Shown in pieces: positions 17,774 to 24,680 of a stretch of 64,000 bases of DNA (position 1 is the first letter of the stretch; every line of letters starts with the position of its first letter). This DNA is from Bradyrhizobium elkanii WSM2783 (GTDB lineage Bacteria; Pseudomonadota; Alphaproteobacteria; Rhizobiales; Xanthobacteraceae): contig NZ_AXAP01000004.1 of NCBI RefSeq assembly GCF_000472865.1, positions 186,001-250,000 of the forward strand. The letters are read 5' to 3'. The notes beneath the pieces were generated by a model, which was not told where the DNA came from, searched no databases, and saw nothing but the letters and a program-made list of their open reading frames with translations. Made by a program: the position numbers and the translations under genes.

Positions 17774-17795
17774 CCTCTCCCGCTTGCGGGAGAGG
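17774..17795. repeat. Short perfect inverted repeat between convergent genes, possible terminator
   Basis: CCTCTCCCGC, two-base loop, GCGGGAGAGG. It sits in the 43 bases between the convergent poxB and threonine ammonia-lyase genes. It is a minimal member of the CTCTCCC/GGGAGAG hairpin family seen at 24079, 38190 and 38619. No T-run follows. Confidence 0.55.
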
Positions 17796-17809
17796 TGAGA
17801 TCACCGCCG

Positions 17810-19021
17810 CTACGTGCAGCGCGCCGAAAAACCCGATGCCGCGAGCTTGGCCAGCACATCGTCCAGATGCGCGCGGTCACGGGTTTCGATCACGAGCTCG
17901 AGCAGCGTCGCCTTCGCGGGGAGCGCCGAGAAGGTGCGCTGGTGCGAGACTTCGATGATATTCGCACCGGCTTCGGCGAGCAGCGCCGAGACCGCGGCGA
18001 GCTGGCCGGGTCGGTCGACGATGTCGAGCGTGAGCTGCGTCAACCGTCCCTCGCGCGCGAGCTCGCGCGTCAGCACCGAGGCGATCAGGCGCGTGTCTAT
18101 GTTTCCGCCGGTCAGGACCAGGCCGACCTTCTGCCCCGCGAAGCGCTGCGGCGCGGCCAATACCGCCGCGAGGCCCACGGCACCGGCCCCTTCGACGACC
18201 GTTTTCTCGATCGAGATCAGCATCGATACCGCGCGCTCGATCTGATCTTCCGTGACCAGCAGGATGTCGTCGACCAATTCGCGCACGATCTTGGTCGTGA
18301 TCTGGCCCGGCGACTTGACCGCAATGCCCTCGGCAAGGGTGTCGCCGCGCATCGGCAGATGCTCGTTCCTGACCGCGTTGTGCATCGACGGGTAGAGCTG
18401 GGCCTGGACGCCGATGATCTTCAAACCGGGCTTGAGCGATTTGGCTGCGATCGCGATGCCCGAGATCAACCCGCCGCCGCCGATCGGCACGACGAGCACA
18501 TCCAGATCCGGCACGGACGCCAGCATCTCCAGTGCAATCGTGCCCTGGCCAGCCATGATCAGCGGATCGTCATAGGGATGGACAAAGGTCATGCCGCGTG
18601 TCTCGCAAAGCTTGCGGGCAAACTGCGCGGCGTCCTCCAGCGTCGCGCCGGAGATGATGACTTCGGCGCCATGGCGCCGCGTATTCTCGATCTTCACCAT
18701 CGGCGTGCCGATCGGCATCACGATCGTGGCGGGAATGCCGAGCCGCAAGGCGTGGTAGGCGACGCCCTGCGCATGATTGCCGGCCGACATCGCGATCACG
18801 CCGCGCTGTCGTTCCTCCGGGGACAAAGCCTGCAGGCGATTCAACGCCCCGCGTTCCTTGAAGGAGGAGGTGAACTGCAAATTCTCGAATTTGAGCCAGA
18901 TCTCGCAGCCGCAGATCTCGCTCAGCGTCCGGCTCTGGTTGCAGGCGGTGACGATGACGGAATCGCGGATGGTGGCCGCGGCGGCCCTGATATCGGCCAG
19001 CGTGATCGGAAGGTTTTTCAA
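17810..19021 (-). CDS. ilvA: Threonine ammonia-lyase with C-terminal ACT domain
   Basis: 403 residues from a TTG at 19021, preceded by GAGGT at four bases. The frame continues to 19162 but that would overlap the divergent DUF1697 gene. The PLP lysine is in FTSSFKERGALNRLQ, the phosphate-binding loop in PIGGGGLISG, and MSAGNHAQGVAYHALRLGIPATIVMP is standard for the family. Residues about 330-403 (LTQLTLDIVDRPGQLAAVSALLAEAGANIIEVSHQR) form one ACT domain. It deaminates threonine to 2-oxobutanoate. One ACT domain and about 400 residues is the shorter form often grouped with catabolic enzymes; the ilvA name is therefore used loosely. Confidence 0.9.
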   Translation of the reverse strand: MKNLPITLADIRAAAATIRDSVIVTACNQSRTLSEICGCEIWLKFENLQFTSSFKERGALNRLQALSPEERQRGVIAMSAGNHAQGVAYHALRLGIPATIVMPIGTPMVKIENTRRHGAEVIISGATLEDAAQFARKLCETRGMTFVHPYDDPLIMAGQGTIALEMLASVPDLDVLVVPIGGGGLISGIAIAAKSLKPGLKIIGVQAQLYPSMHNAVRNEHLPMRGDTLAEGIAVKSPGQITTKIVRELVDDILLVTEDQIERAVSMLISIEKTVVEGAGAVGLAAVLAAPQRFAGQKVGLVLTGGNIDTRLIASVLTRELAREGRLTQLTLDIVDRPGQLAAVSALLAEAGANIIEVSHQRTFSALPAKATLLELVIETRDRAHLDDVLAKLAASGFSARCT

Positions 19022-19101
19022 GTTGACCTCGGTTTGTCCTGTAGCTCCGCTTGGCGCGCCTGTGGCATGCTCACGACCTCCCTCCTTGGACACGGTCTGG
19101 A

Positions 19102-19614
19102 ATGCCAACCTATATCGCCCTGTTGCGTGCCGTGAACGTAGGCGGAACCGGCAAGCTGCCAATGGCCGAACTGAAAGCGATGTGCGTCGCCGAAGGATTT
19201 GCGAGCGTACAAACCTATATCGCCAGCGGCAATGTGGTGTTCGACAGCAAATTGCCTCCCGCGAAGGTGAAGGCAGCGCTGGAGAAGCAGCTGCAGGCCT
19301 ATGCGGGCAGCCCGATCGGCGTGGTGATCAGGACTGCGGAGGAGATGGCCGCGGTGCTGAAGGCCAATCCGTTCCCCAAGGCGCAGCCGAACTGGACGAT
19401 CGCGATCTTCCTTGATGAGGCACCGCCGGCCGATACGCTTGGGGCGATCAAGGGGCAGCAGGACGAGGAAGTGCGCCTCGGCAAGCGCGAGATCTATGTC
19501 GCCTACGGCTCAGGGATCGGCCGCTCGAAGCTGAAGATACCGGCGGCGACGAACGGCACCGCGCGGAACATCAACACAATCGCGAAGCTCGTGGAGCTCG
19601 CGTCGGGCAGCTAG
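19102..19614 (+). CDS. DUF1697 domain protein
   Basis: 170 residues. MPTYIALLRAVNVGGTGKLPMAELKAMCVAEGF is the hallmark DUF1697 opening, followed by VQTYIASGNVVFDS and a C-terminal YVAYGSGIGRSKLKI...TARNINTIAKLVELA. The family is small, soluble and uncharacterised. The ATG at 19102 begins the conserved motif. Divergent from the threonine ammonia-lyase with about 80 bases between. Confidence 0.93.
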   Translation: MPTYIALLRAVNVGGTGKLPMAELKAMCVAEGFASVQTYIASGNVVFDSKLPPAKVKAALEKQLQAYAGSPIGVVIRTAEEMAAVLKANPFPKAQPNWTIAIFLDEAPPADTLGAIKGQQDEEVRLGKREIYVAYGSGIGRSKLKIPAATNGTARNINTIAKLVELASGS

Positions 19615-19690
19615 AGCGTTTTGAAGCGAAGTGGACGCCGGTTCGCGTGAAGAAAACGCGTCAAAGCAAGAATCTAGGGCGTTTTCGAGC
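19614..19690 (+). repeat. Bradyrhizobium-type intergenic repeat, one full and one partial unit
   Basis: Begins TAGAGCGTTTTGAAGCGAAGTGG, contains CGCGTGAAGAAAACGCGTCAAA (with an inner ACGCG/CGCGT pairing), then AAGAATCTAGGGCGTTTTCGAGCGAGGTGG, the same start again. The first unit begins at the stop codon of the DUF1697 gene. Confidence 0.6.
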
Positions 19691-19705
19691 GAGGTGGAGC
19701 CCGGC

Positions 19706-19864
19706 TCAGGCGTGCTGGAGCTCAGCCTGGACGTGCTCGCGCGGCCTGACCGGCTCGGCCCGCTCGACCACGTCGCAGTTCTCGCAATGCAGGACGGTAC
19801 GGAAATGCTTGTCCAGCGCGACGGTCCGTTGCCGGCCGCATTGGCAGCGCATCTGCTTGTCCAT
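19706..19864 (-). CDS. Very small zinc-ribbon-like protein
   Basis: 52 residues, ATG at 19864 to TGA at 19706. It begins MDKQMRCQCGRQRTVALDKHF and contains VLHCENCDVVERAEPV, giving a C-x-C ... C-x-x-C pattern typical of a small zinc ribbon. The rest is charged and has no hydrophobic segment. The upstream CAGGGTCA is a weak ribosome site. No plus-strand reading of this stretch makes protein-like sense. Function unknown; could be a nucleic-acid-binding or metal-binding minor protein. Confidence 0.45.
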   Translation of the reverse strand: MDKQMRCQCGRQRTVALDKHFRTVLHCENCDVVERAEPVRPREHVQAELQHA

Positions 19865-20053
19865 GGGAATGACCCTGGTTGTACTTGATTCGCGGGAAGG
19901 TCGGTGCGCCTAGCTAGCCGCTAAGGGTTAACCTAGTGTGACGACGATGACGCAAATCAGGCGCGGCTTCGACAAGCCATCTTGCTGCGCCGCCGATTTT
20001 CCTGCGGTTCGAGGCCGACCTGGTCGCGGGCTCAATGGGGCCGAGGGCCAAGC

Positions 20054-20776
20054 TCAGAGGCTCGGCACTTCCTCCAGCGCGACCGCTTGCAAGCCGCCAA
20101 AGCGGCGTTCCCGGCCATGGAAGGAGGCTAGCGCCTCGGCGAGATCGTCCCCGTCGAACTCCGGCCACATCCGATCGGTGAAGTGCAGTTCGGCGTAGGC
20201 GCCTTCCCACAGCATGAAATCGGACAGGCGCTTTTCGCCGCTGGTGCGGATGATGAGATCGACGTCGCGCAGATTCGGCTCGCCGGTGACGAGCTCGGAG
20301 AAGGCCTCGCGCGTGAGCTTGCCAAAGCCGGCGACCCGGGTCGCGGCGTTGAGGATGGCATCGCGGGCGGAGTAATCGACCGCGATGCGCAGATGCAGGG
20401 TGTCGCCATCAGCCGTCGCGTCTTCCCCACGGGCGATCGCAGCCGCAATGCCGTTGGGCAGACGGTCACGGCGGCCGATCACGGTGAGGCGAACGCCATT
20501 GCGCACCAGCGCCTGGATCTCGTTGGCGAGATAGAAGCGCAACAGGCCCATCAGCGCGGTGACCTCGGTCTTCGGCCTGCGCCAATTGTCGCTGGAGAAG
20601 GCATAGAGTGTCAGCGTACCGATCCCCTGTTCGGGCGCTGCCTCGACGATGCGGCGGATCGCTTCGACCCCGGCCTCGTGGCCGCGCAGGCGCGACAACC
20701 CCTTCCGCGTCGCCCATCTTCCATTGCCGTCCATGATGATGCCGACGTGAAGTTTGGAGGAAAGATCACTTTGCAT
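20054..20776 (-). CDS. uppS: Isoprenyl transferase, undecaprenyl diphosphate synthase-like
   Basis: 240 residues from the ATG at 20776. Signature features of cis-prenyltransferases: HVGIIMDGNGRWATRKGLSRLRGHEAG with the catalytic Asp at 16, LTLYAFSSDNWRRP, and RTSGEKRLSDFMLWEGAYAELHF near the C-terminus. It would extend farnesyl diphosphate to the C55 lipid carrier for peptidoglycan. It is not next to frr, cdsA or dxr, the usual neighbours of the housekeeping copy, and is instead the last gene of an operon with a winged-helix regulator and a membrane protein. It may be a second copy. Confidence 0.9.
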   Translation of the reverse strand: MQSDLSSKLHVGIIMDGNGRWATRKGLSRLRGHEAGVEAIRRIVEAAPEQGIGTLTLYAFSSDNWRRPKTEVTALMGLLRFYLANEIQALVRNGVRLTVIGRRDRLPNGIAAAIARGEDATADGDTLHLRIAVDYSARDAILNAATRVAGFGKLTREAFSELVTGEPNLRDVDLIIRTSGEKRLSDFMLWEGAYAELHFTDRMWPEFDGDDLAEALASFHGRERRFGGLQAVALEEVPSL

Positions 20777-20809
20777 TACAAAGTCTCCGATCAAAAAAGG
20801 GAATCGTGA

Positions 20810-21190
20810 TCAGGCCGGCAGGATGCCGAGCTGGGAAGGCGCGGCGCCCTCCTTGCCCGCGGCCTTGGCGGCGTCGCGCACCAGCCGTTCCAGCACAGCC
20901 AGATAGTCGAGGAAGCGGCGGCGGCCCGCCTTGGTGAGGCGGCAAGTGGTGTGCGGGCGGTTGCCCTCATAGCCCTTGGTGACTTCGACGAGTCCGGCTT
21001 CCTGCAACACCTGCAGATGACGGCTGAGATTGCCGTCGGTCAATCCGCAAAGCTGCTTCAGATCGGCGAACGCCAATCCCTTCGGATGCGTCATCAGCGA
21101 GGTCATCAGCCCGAGCCGCGCCTTCTCGTGGATCACGCGGTCAAGACCGTCATAGGAGAACGGCGCGTTGTTGGCTTCAATCTTCGACAT
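20810..21190 (-). CDS. Winged-helix transcriptional regulator (ArsR/MarR-like fold)
   Basis: 126 residues, ATG at 21190 behind CCGGAGAAAACG. The helix-turn-helix is LAFADLKQLCGLTDGNLSRHLQVLQEAGLVEVTKGYEGNRPHTTCRLTKAGRRRFLDYLAVLERLV, with wing and dimer helix following. No metal-binding cysteines. It overlaps the upstream membrane-protein gene by 14 bases, a tight coupling that resembles regulator/membrane-partner pairs, and is 33 bases upstream of uppS. Confidence 0.8.
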   Translation of the reverse strand: MSKIEANNAPFSYDGLDRVIHEKARLGLMTSLMTHPKGLAFADLKQLCGLTDGNLSRHLQVLQEAGLVEVTKGYEGNRPHTTCRLTKAGRRRFLDYLAVLERLVRDAAKAAGKEGAAPSQLGILPA

Positions 21191-21794
21191 CGTTTTCTCC
21201 GGTGGCGAAATACAACAGGGCAGCCATCAAAACCTGACCGACGACGAAGGGCAGGCCCATGGTCCAGGGCGACAAGGCGTGGCTCTGGCTCGCTACCACC
21301 AGCACCGCAAAGCCCGAGAGGAAATACCAGGCGCCGGCAAAGGCGATGCTGCGCGGCAACGAGCGGACGGAAGCGAACACGCCGAGGCTCACCAGCACCT
21401 GCCACAGGCCGGGCAGCATCCACAGCGTTTCGGGCGCGAACTTCCACAACAGGATCGCGAGCAAGACGCCGGCGACGCCCGCGGGCAGGAACTGCTCGAC
21501 CGCTTGCTGGATCATGGCGTCCGCAAGCCCGGAATGATGCCGGCGCGAGCGCGCCCGCATCTCGGTCCAGATCAGCGCGGCCGAAAGCAGCGCGGCGATG
21601 GTCCAGCCGCCAAAGAAGGTGAGCGGGTTCCCGGTCGGATTGTTGAGCCAGAGGAACTGCAGGACGGCTGTCAGGAGCGCGACGCCGCCGGTGGCGGCCA
21701 CGGTCGCCGGGCCATAGCCGCGGAACGCGGTGCCCGCCGCAATCTGGCTGCGGATGGCAAGAATGTCGGCCAGGGCCTTGTCGAGATCGCGCAT
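21177..21794 (-). CDS. Multi-spanning membrane protein, regulator-linked
   Basis: 205 residues from the ATG at 21794. A 30-residue cytoplasmic start (MRDLDKALADILAIRSQIAAGTAF) leads into about five or six membrane helices: ATVAATGGVALLTAVLQFLW, GGWTIAALLSAALIW, FLPAGVAGVLLAILLWKF, GLWQVLVSLGVFASV, FAGAWYFLSGFAVLVVA and FVVGQVLMAALLYFATG. No transport motif is recognised. The 14-base overlap with the winged-helix regulator suggests one regulates or is regulated by the other. Confidence 0.75.
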   Translation of the reverse strand: MRDLDKALADILAIRSQIAAGTAFRGYGPATVAATGGVALLTAVLQFLWLNNPTGNPLTFFGGWTIAALLSAALIWTEMRARSRRHHSGLADAMIQQAVEQFLPAGVAGVLLAILLWKFAPETLWMLPGLWQVLVSLGVFASVRSLPRSIAFAGAWYFLSGFAVLVVASQSHALSPWTMGLPFVVGQVLMAALLYFATGENDVED

Positions 21795-21915
21795 CGGTTG
21801 TCCGAACTTTGCATTGCAAAGTATACCGAGTCGCGAGACGGGCGCAAGTGAGCCAGCGGCCGACTGGATCACTTCGGCCGTCTCCATGGAAACAGTTTGT
21901 GTAGCGCCAGCGCCG

Positions 21916-22275
21916 CTACACCTTCACCAGGCTCGCAAATCCGCCATAGATCATGCGCTTGCCGTCGAAGGGCATCGACTTTCCGTTCATCATGGGTTTG
22001 AGGCGCTCATCCGCCATCACCTTGGCATTGATCTTGTCGCGCTGGGCACGCGATTTGTAGGTGATCCAGGCGAACACGACGGTTTCGCCGGGTTTCAGCT
22101 TGACGCTTTGCGGGAACGAGGTGAGCTTGCCGGGCTTGACGTCCTCGGCGACCCATTCGCGATAGTCCAGCGCGCCATGCTCGCGCCAAACCTTGCCGGC
22201 CTTCCGCGACAAGCGGGCATAGGCGGCGAGATTCTTCTTCGGGACGGCGACGATGAAGCCATCGACATAGGGCAT
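21916..22275 (-). CDS. DUF1428 domain protein
   Basis: 119 residues. MPYVDGFIVAVPKKNLAAYARLSRKAGKVWREHGALDYREWVAEDV is a clear DUF1428 opening, with FAWITYKSRAQRDKINAKVMADERLK and MIYGGFASLVKV at the end. A ferredoxin-like soluble fold, uncharacterised. The ATG at 22275 is chosen because AGGAA precedes it; an ATG nine codons upstream is possible. Confidence 0.9.
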   Translation of the reverse strand: MPYVDGFIVAVPKKNLAAYARLSRKAGKVWREHGALDYREWVAEDVKPGKLTSFPQSVKLKPGETVVFAWITYKSRAQRDKINAKVMADERLKPMMNGKSMPFDGKRMIYGGFASLVKV

Positions 22276-22312
22276 GGGCGGTTCCTGTTGTTGTTCAGCC
22301 ATCGTCATTCCG

Positions 22313-22403
22313 GGGCACGCGGCGCGTGAACTCTGATGCGCAATTGCGCATCGGAGAATCTCGAGGTTCCGGGTTCGATGCTCGCGCATCGCCCCGGAAC
22401 GAC
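22313..22403. repeat. Palindromic intergenic repeat of the CGTCATTCCGGGGC type
   Basis: An imperfect inverted repeat with outer arms CGTCATTCCGGGGC and GCCCCGGAACGACG, and inner GATGCGCAATTGCGCATC. It is related to the one at 28018. Lies between two minus-strand genes. Confidence 0.6.
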
Positions 22404-22414
22404 GACAGTGGCTC

Positions 22415-23152
22415 TCAGCTATGGCAACAGGATGCCTGAACCGGCGTGGGCTGGTATTGGTCACGGTGCCGCACCCAGTCCATCGGATAAGGCAGGCCCT
22501 CTTCATGCCGGCCGAGCGGCGTGAGATCCAGATAGTGGTAGGCCGCATTCATCATGTCTGTGCCGCGGGAAAAACACGAATAGGTGTGAAAGACGTTGCC
22601 GGTCTCGTCGCGGTAGAACACGCTGATGCCAGGCGCCTCCTCGATACCAAAGCCGGACGTGCCGAAATTGTAGATCTTAGCGCCCGACTTCACTTCTTCC
22701 AGCGTGAACGACACCGCGAAATCATGGTTGAAGTCGCTGTTGGCCGAGGACAGCCAGTCGAACGTCCAGCCCATCCGTTTCCTGAACGCTTCCAGCTTCT
22801 CGAATGGCGCACGCGAGATCGCCACCAGCGTGGTGTCGCGCGCTGCAAGATGCGGGATCATGCGCTCGTATCCGTCGGCCCAGAACGAGCAGCTCTTGCA
22901 GCCTTCGTCCCAATCGGGTGCGAACATGAAGTGCTGCACGACGAGTTGCGGCCTGCCCTTGAAGAGGTCGGCGAGCGCCACTTTGCCGTTCGCTCCGTCG
23001 AACATGTAGGCCTTATCGACCTTGACCCACGGCAATGCCCGGCGCTCCGCGCTGAGGGCATCTCGTGCACGGGTGAATTCCTTTTCATGCGCCAGATGGA
23101 CCTTGCGGGCTTCGAGCCATTCCTCACGTGATACGGTCTTGTGTGGCTGCAT
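22415..23152 (-). CDS. DUF899 family thioredoxin-like protein
   Basis: 245 residues. Recognised by the opening VSREEWLEARKVHLAHEKEFTRARDALSAERRALPWVKVDKAYMFDG and VQHFMFAPDWDEGCKSCSFWADGYERMIPHLAARDTTLVAISRAP, where the CKSC pair stands at a thioredoxin-like active position, then GTSGFGIEEAPGISVFYRDETGNVFHTYSCFSRGTDMMNAAYHYLDLTP. The ATG is preceded by AGGAG. Often co-located with AHSA1/ArsR genes, as here. Activity is not established for the family. Confidence 0.92.
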   Translation of the reverse strand: MQPHKTVSREEWLEARKVHLAHEKEFTRARDALSAERRALPWVKVDKAYMFDGANGKVALADLFKGRPQLVVQHFMFAPDWDEGCKSCSFWADGYERMIPHLAARDTTLVAISRAPFEKLEAFRKRMGWTFDWLSSANSDFNHDFAVSFTLEEVKSGAKIYNFGTSGFGIEEAPGISVFYRDETGNVFHTYSCFSRGTDMMNAAYHYLDLTPLGRHEEGLPYPMDWVRHRDQYQPTPVQASCCHS

Positions 23153-23161
23153 GGCATGCTC

Positions 23162-23635
23162 CTATGACAACGTTGAGGTGACGAACTTTTCCAACTTGCC
23201 GAGGGACTCGCTCCAGCCCCGTTCGTGGTCGTCGCGCGCGGTCTCGTCGACGAACTGTTCGTGATGGAAGGTCAGCAGCGTGCCGGCGCCATCTGACCTC
23301 AGCGATACGGTCACCAGCGACTCGCGCTCAGGCGTCGAATGCCAGGCCCAGGTGAACACCAAGCGCTCGTTTGGCACGACCTCGCGATAGACGCCGCCGA
23401 CTTGGTGATATTCGCCGTCGTTGCCGGTGAAACTGATGCGGTAGCGCCCGCCGGCGCGAACGTCGAGTTCGGCCTGCACCGAGCCGGGCTTCACATTCGC
23501 CGGCCCGAACCATTGCACTAGGTTTTCCGGTTCGGTCCACGCGGCGTAGACTTTTTCCGGCCGCGCGCGGAGGCGGCGCGTAAGGGCGAGGCCGGGGCGC
23601 GCGGCGGCGCCGGGGCTGGCGGTGCTGATGGCCAT
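23162..23635 (-). CDS. SRPBCC (AHSA1-type) ligand-binding domain protein
   Basis: 157 residues. LALTRRLRARPEKVYAAWTEPENLVQWFGPANVKPGSVQAELDVRAGGRYRISFTGNDGEYHQVGGVYREVVPNERLVFTWAW is a full AHSA1 core, ending TLLTFHHEQFVDETARDDHERGWSESLGKLEKFV. The ATG at 23635 lies inside the preceding ArsR gene, overlapping it by 118 bases in another frame. Such ArsR-AHSA1 pairs are common; the long overlap is not. Confidence 0.9.
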   Translation of the reverse strand: MAISTASPGAAARPGLALTRRLRARPEKVYAAWTEPENLVQWFGPANVKPGSVQAELDVRAGGRYRISFTGNDGEYHQVGGVYREVVPNERLVFTWAWHSTPERESLVTVSLRSDGAGTLLTFHHEQFVDETARDDHERGWSESLGKLEKFVTSTLS

Positions 23636-23964
23636 GGGTCTTCCTCCACGAAGGCGGCAAGGCGATCGAAATTGTCGGACCAGAAGCGCGCATAGCGATT
23701 GAGCCAGTCCATCGCCTGCTCCATCGGTCGCGCGGTCAGCCGGCACGCCACCGTGCGGCCGGTCTTCTCCCGCGTGATCAGGCCGGCGTCCGACAACACG
23801 TCGAGATGCTTCATGATCGCGGGCAGCGACATCTGAAATGGCTGCGCGAGCTCGCTCACGGACAAGCCGTCCTTCTCGCCAAGCCGTGCCAGAAGCGCAC
23901 GGCGGGTGGGATCGGAAAGCGCCGCGAAAGTGCGGTCCAGCGTCTCGTCGAAATACCTAACCAT
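23518..23964 (-). CDS. ArsR family transcriptional regulator with an overlapping C-terminal tail
   Basis: 148 residues from the ATG at 23964. The core is MVRYFDETLDRTFAALSDPTRRALLARLGEKDGLSVSELAQPFQMSLPAIMKHLDVLSDAGLITREKTGRTVACRLT, followed by MDWLNRYARFWSDNFDRLAAFVEEDPWP. No metal-binding CxC motif. The normal family length is about 110; the last 38 residues (Pro/Ala/Arg-rich, ending RGPNRKT) are read out of frame through the start of the AHSA1 gene. It probably controls the AHSA1 and DUF899 genes. Confidence 0.88.
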   Translation of the reverse strand: MVRYFDETLDRTFAALSDPTRRALLARLGEKDGLSVSELAQPFQMSLPAIMKHLDVLSDAGLITREKTGRTVACRLTARPMEQAMDWLNRYARFWSDNFDRLAAFVEEDPWPSAPPAPAPPRAPASPLRAASARGRKKSTPRGPNRKT

Positions 23965-24078
23965 ATGGTTTAGTATAGACGCGATCGATCGCGAGTCAAT
24001 GGCGCGTATCGGGCGAACATTCACGAAAACTTGGCGCGCAAGAGAAGGGACAGAGGCGGCTAGCGCGCGCCGTTCTTT

Positions 24079-24230
24079 CCTTCTCCCCTTGTGGGAGAAG
24101 GTGGCGCGCATGCAATGCGCGACGGATGAGGGGTTGTCTCCGCGGGCGATGGTGATTGTGGAGACAACCCTTCACCCTAGCGGGTCTGTTGCTGGCGCCG
24201 TCGCAGCCCTCTCCCACAAGGGGAGAGGGC
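24079..24230. repeat. Pair of CTCTCCCC-type hairpin repeats in inverted orientation
   Basis: Left unit 24079-24135 starts CCTTCTCCCCTTGTGGGAGAAGG and ends GATGAGGGGTT; right unit, inverted, ends CCCTCTCCCACAAGGGGAGAGGG. They are joined by arms GGGTTGTCTCC and GGAGACAACCC around a centre near 24148. Same family as the repeats at 38190 and 38619; the C-T-T/A-A-G versus C-C-T/A-G-G stem change is compensated. Confidence 0.7.
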
Positions 24231-24282
24231 ACATCAACTCGCGCCGCGAAGGCGCACCGCGTGAAGCGCGCCGTTCGCAAGC

Positions 24283-24558
24283 TCAGTTGTAATAATAATA
24301 GTCCCTATGCACGCGGCCGCGACGCGGCGGCTGTTGCTGACCGAAGGCGACGCGTGGATTGATGTTGCAATAGAGGTTGCGGCCGGACGCGCTCGCCATG
24401 CATTGCCCATAGGTTTGATACGAGCAGTCGCCCGGAATGCCGAAGCCCCTGCCTTGGGCGCACCAGGGATAGTCGTAGGCCGCGGCGGGAGCGGAGCCGG
24501 CGGTGACACCCGCCCCGACGGCCGTCACGGCCAGCATTGCCAACATCAGTTTGCGCAT
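24283..24558 (-). CDS. DUF3551 small secreted protein
   Basis: 91 residues. Signal peptide MRKLMLAMLAVTAVGAGVTAGSAPAAA, then YDYPWCAQGRGFGIPGDCSYQTYGQCMASASGRNLYCNINPR, the DUF3551 core with its four cysteines in WC, DC, QC and YC contexts. A basic and Tyr-rich tail (DYYYYN) ends the protein. The family is exported, disulphide-containing, and abundant in Bradyrhizobium. An EcfG-like promoter lies about 80 bases upstream. Confidence 0.9.
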   Translation of the reverse strand: MRKLMLAMLAVTAVGAGVTAGSAPAAAYDYPWCAQGRGFGIPGDCSYQTYGQCMASASGRNLYCNINPRVAFGQQQPPRRGRVHRDYYYYN

Positions 24559-24635
24559 CGTCGTTCTCCTTCGCCTGGGCCAAGCTGATCATTGCCCCGC
24601 ATCTGCGTAGTCGCATCGCCGGCGTCAAGGTTCAG

Positions 24636-24660
24636 AACGCGATTGCCGCAGGAAGGTTCT
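24636..24660 (-). promoter_or_regulatory. Possible EcfG-like promoter
   Basis: On the minus strand AGAAC, 16 bases, CGTT; one mismatch. It would give a leader of about 70 bases before the DUF3551 gene. Weaker than the two similar sites because a match of this quality is expected by chance every few kilobases. Confidence 0.3.
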
Positions 24661-24680
24661 GGCTGGTGCGCGCTTGTGTC

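Noticed and set aside
15907..17880. A 657-codon open frame antisense to poxB
   Set aside because: Long antisense frames are common over high-GC genes, the translation is rich in Arg/His/Gly and has no motif, while the plus strand encodes an intact ThDP enzyme.
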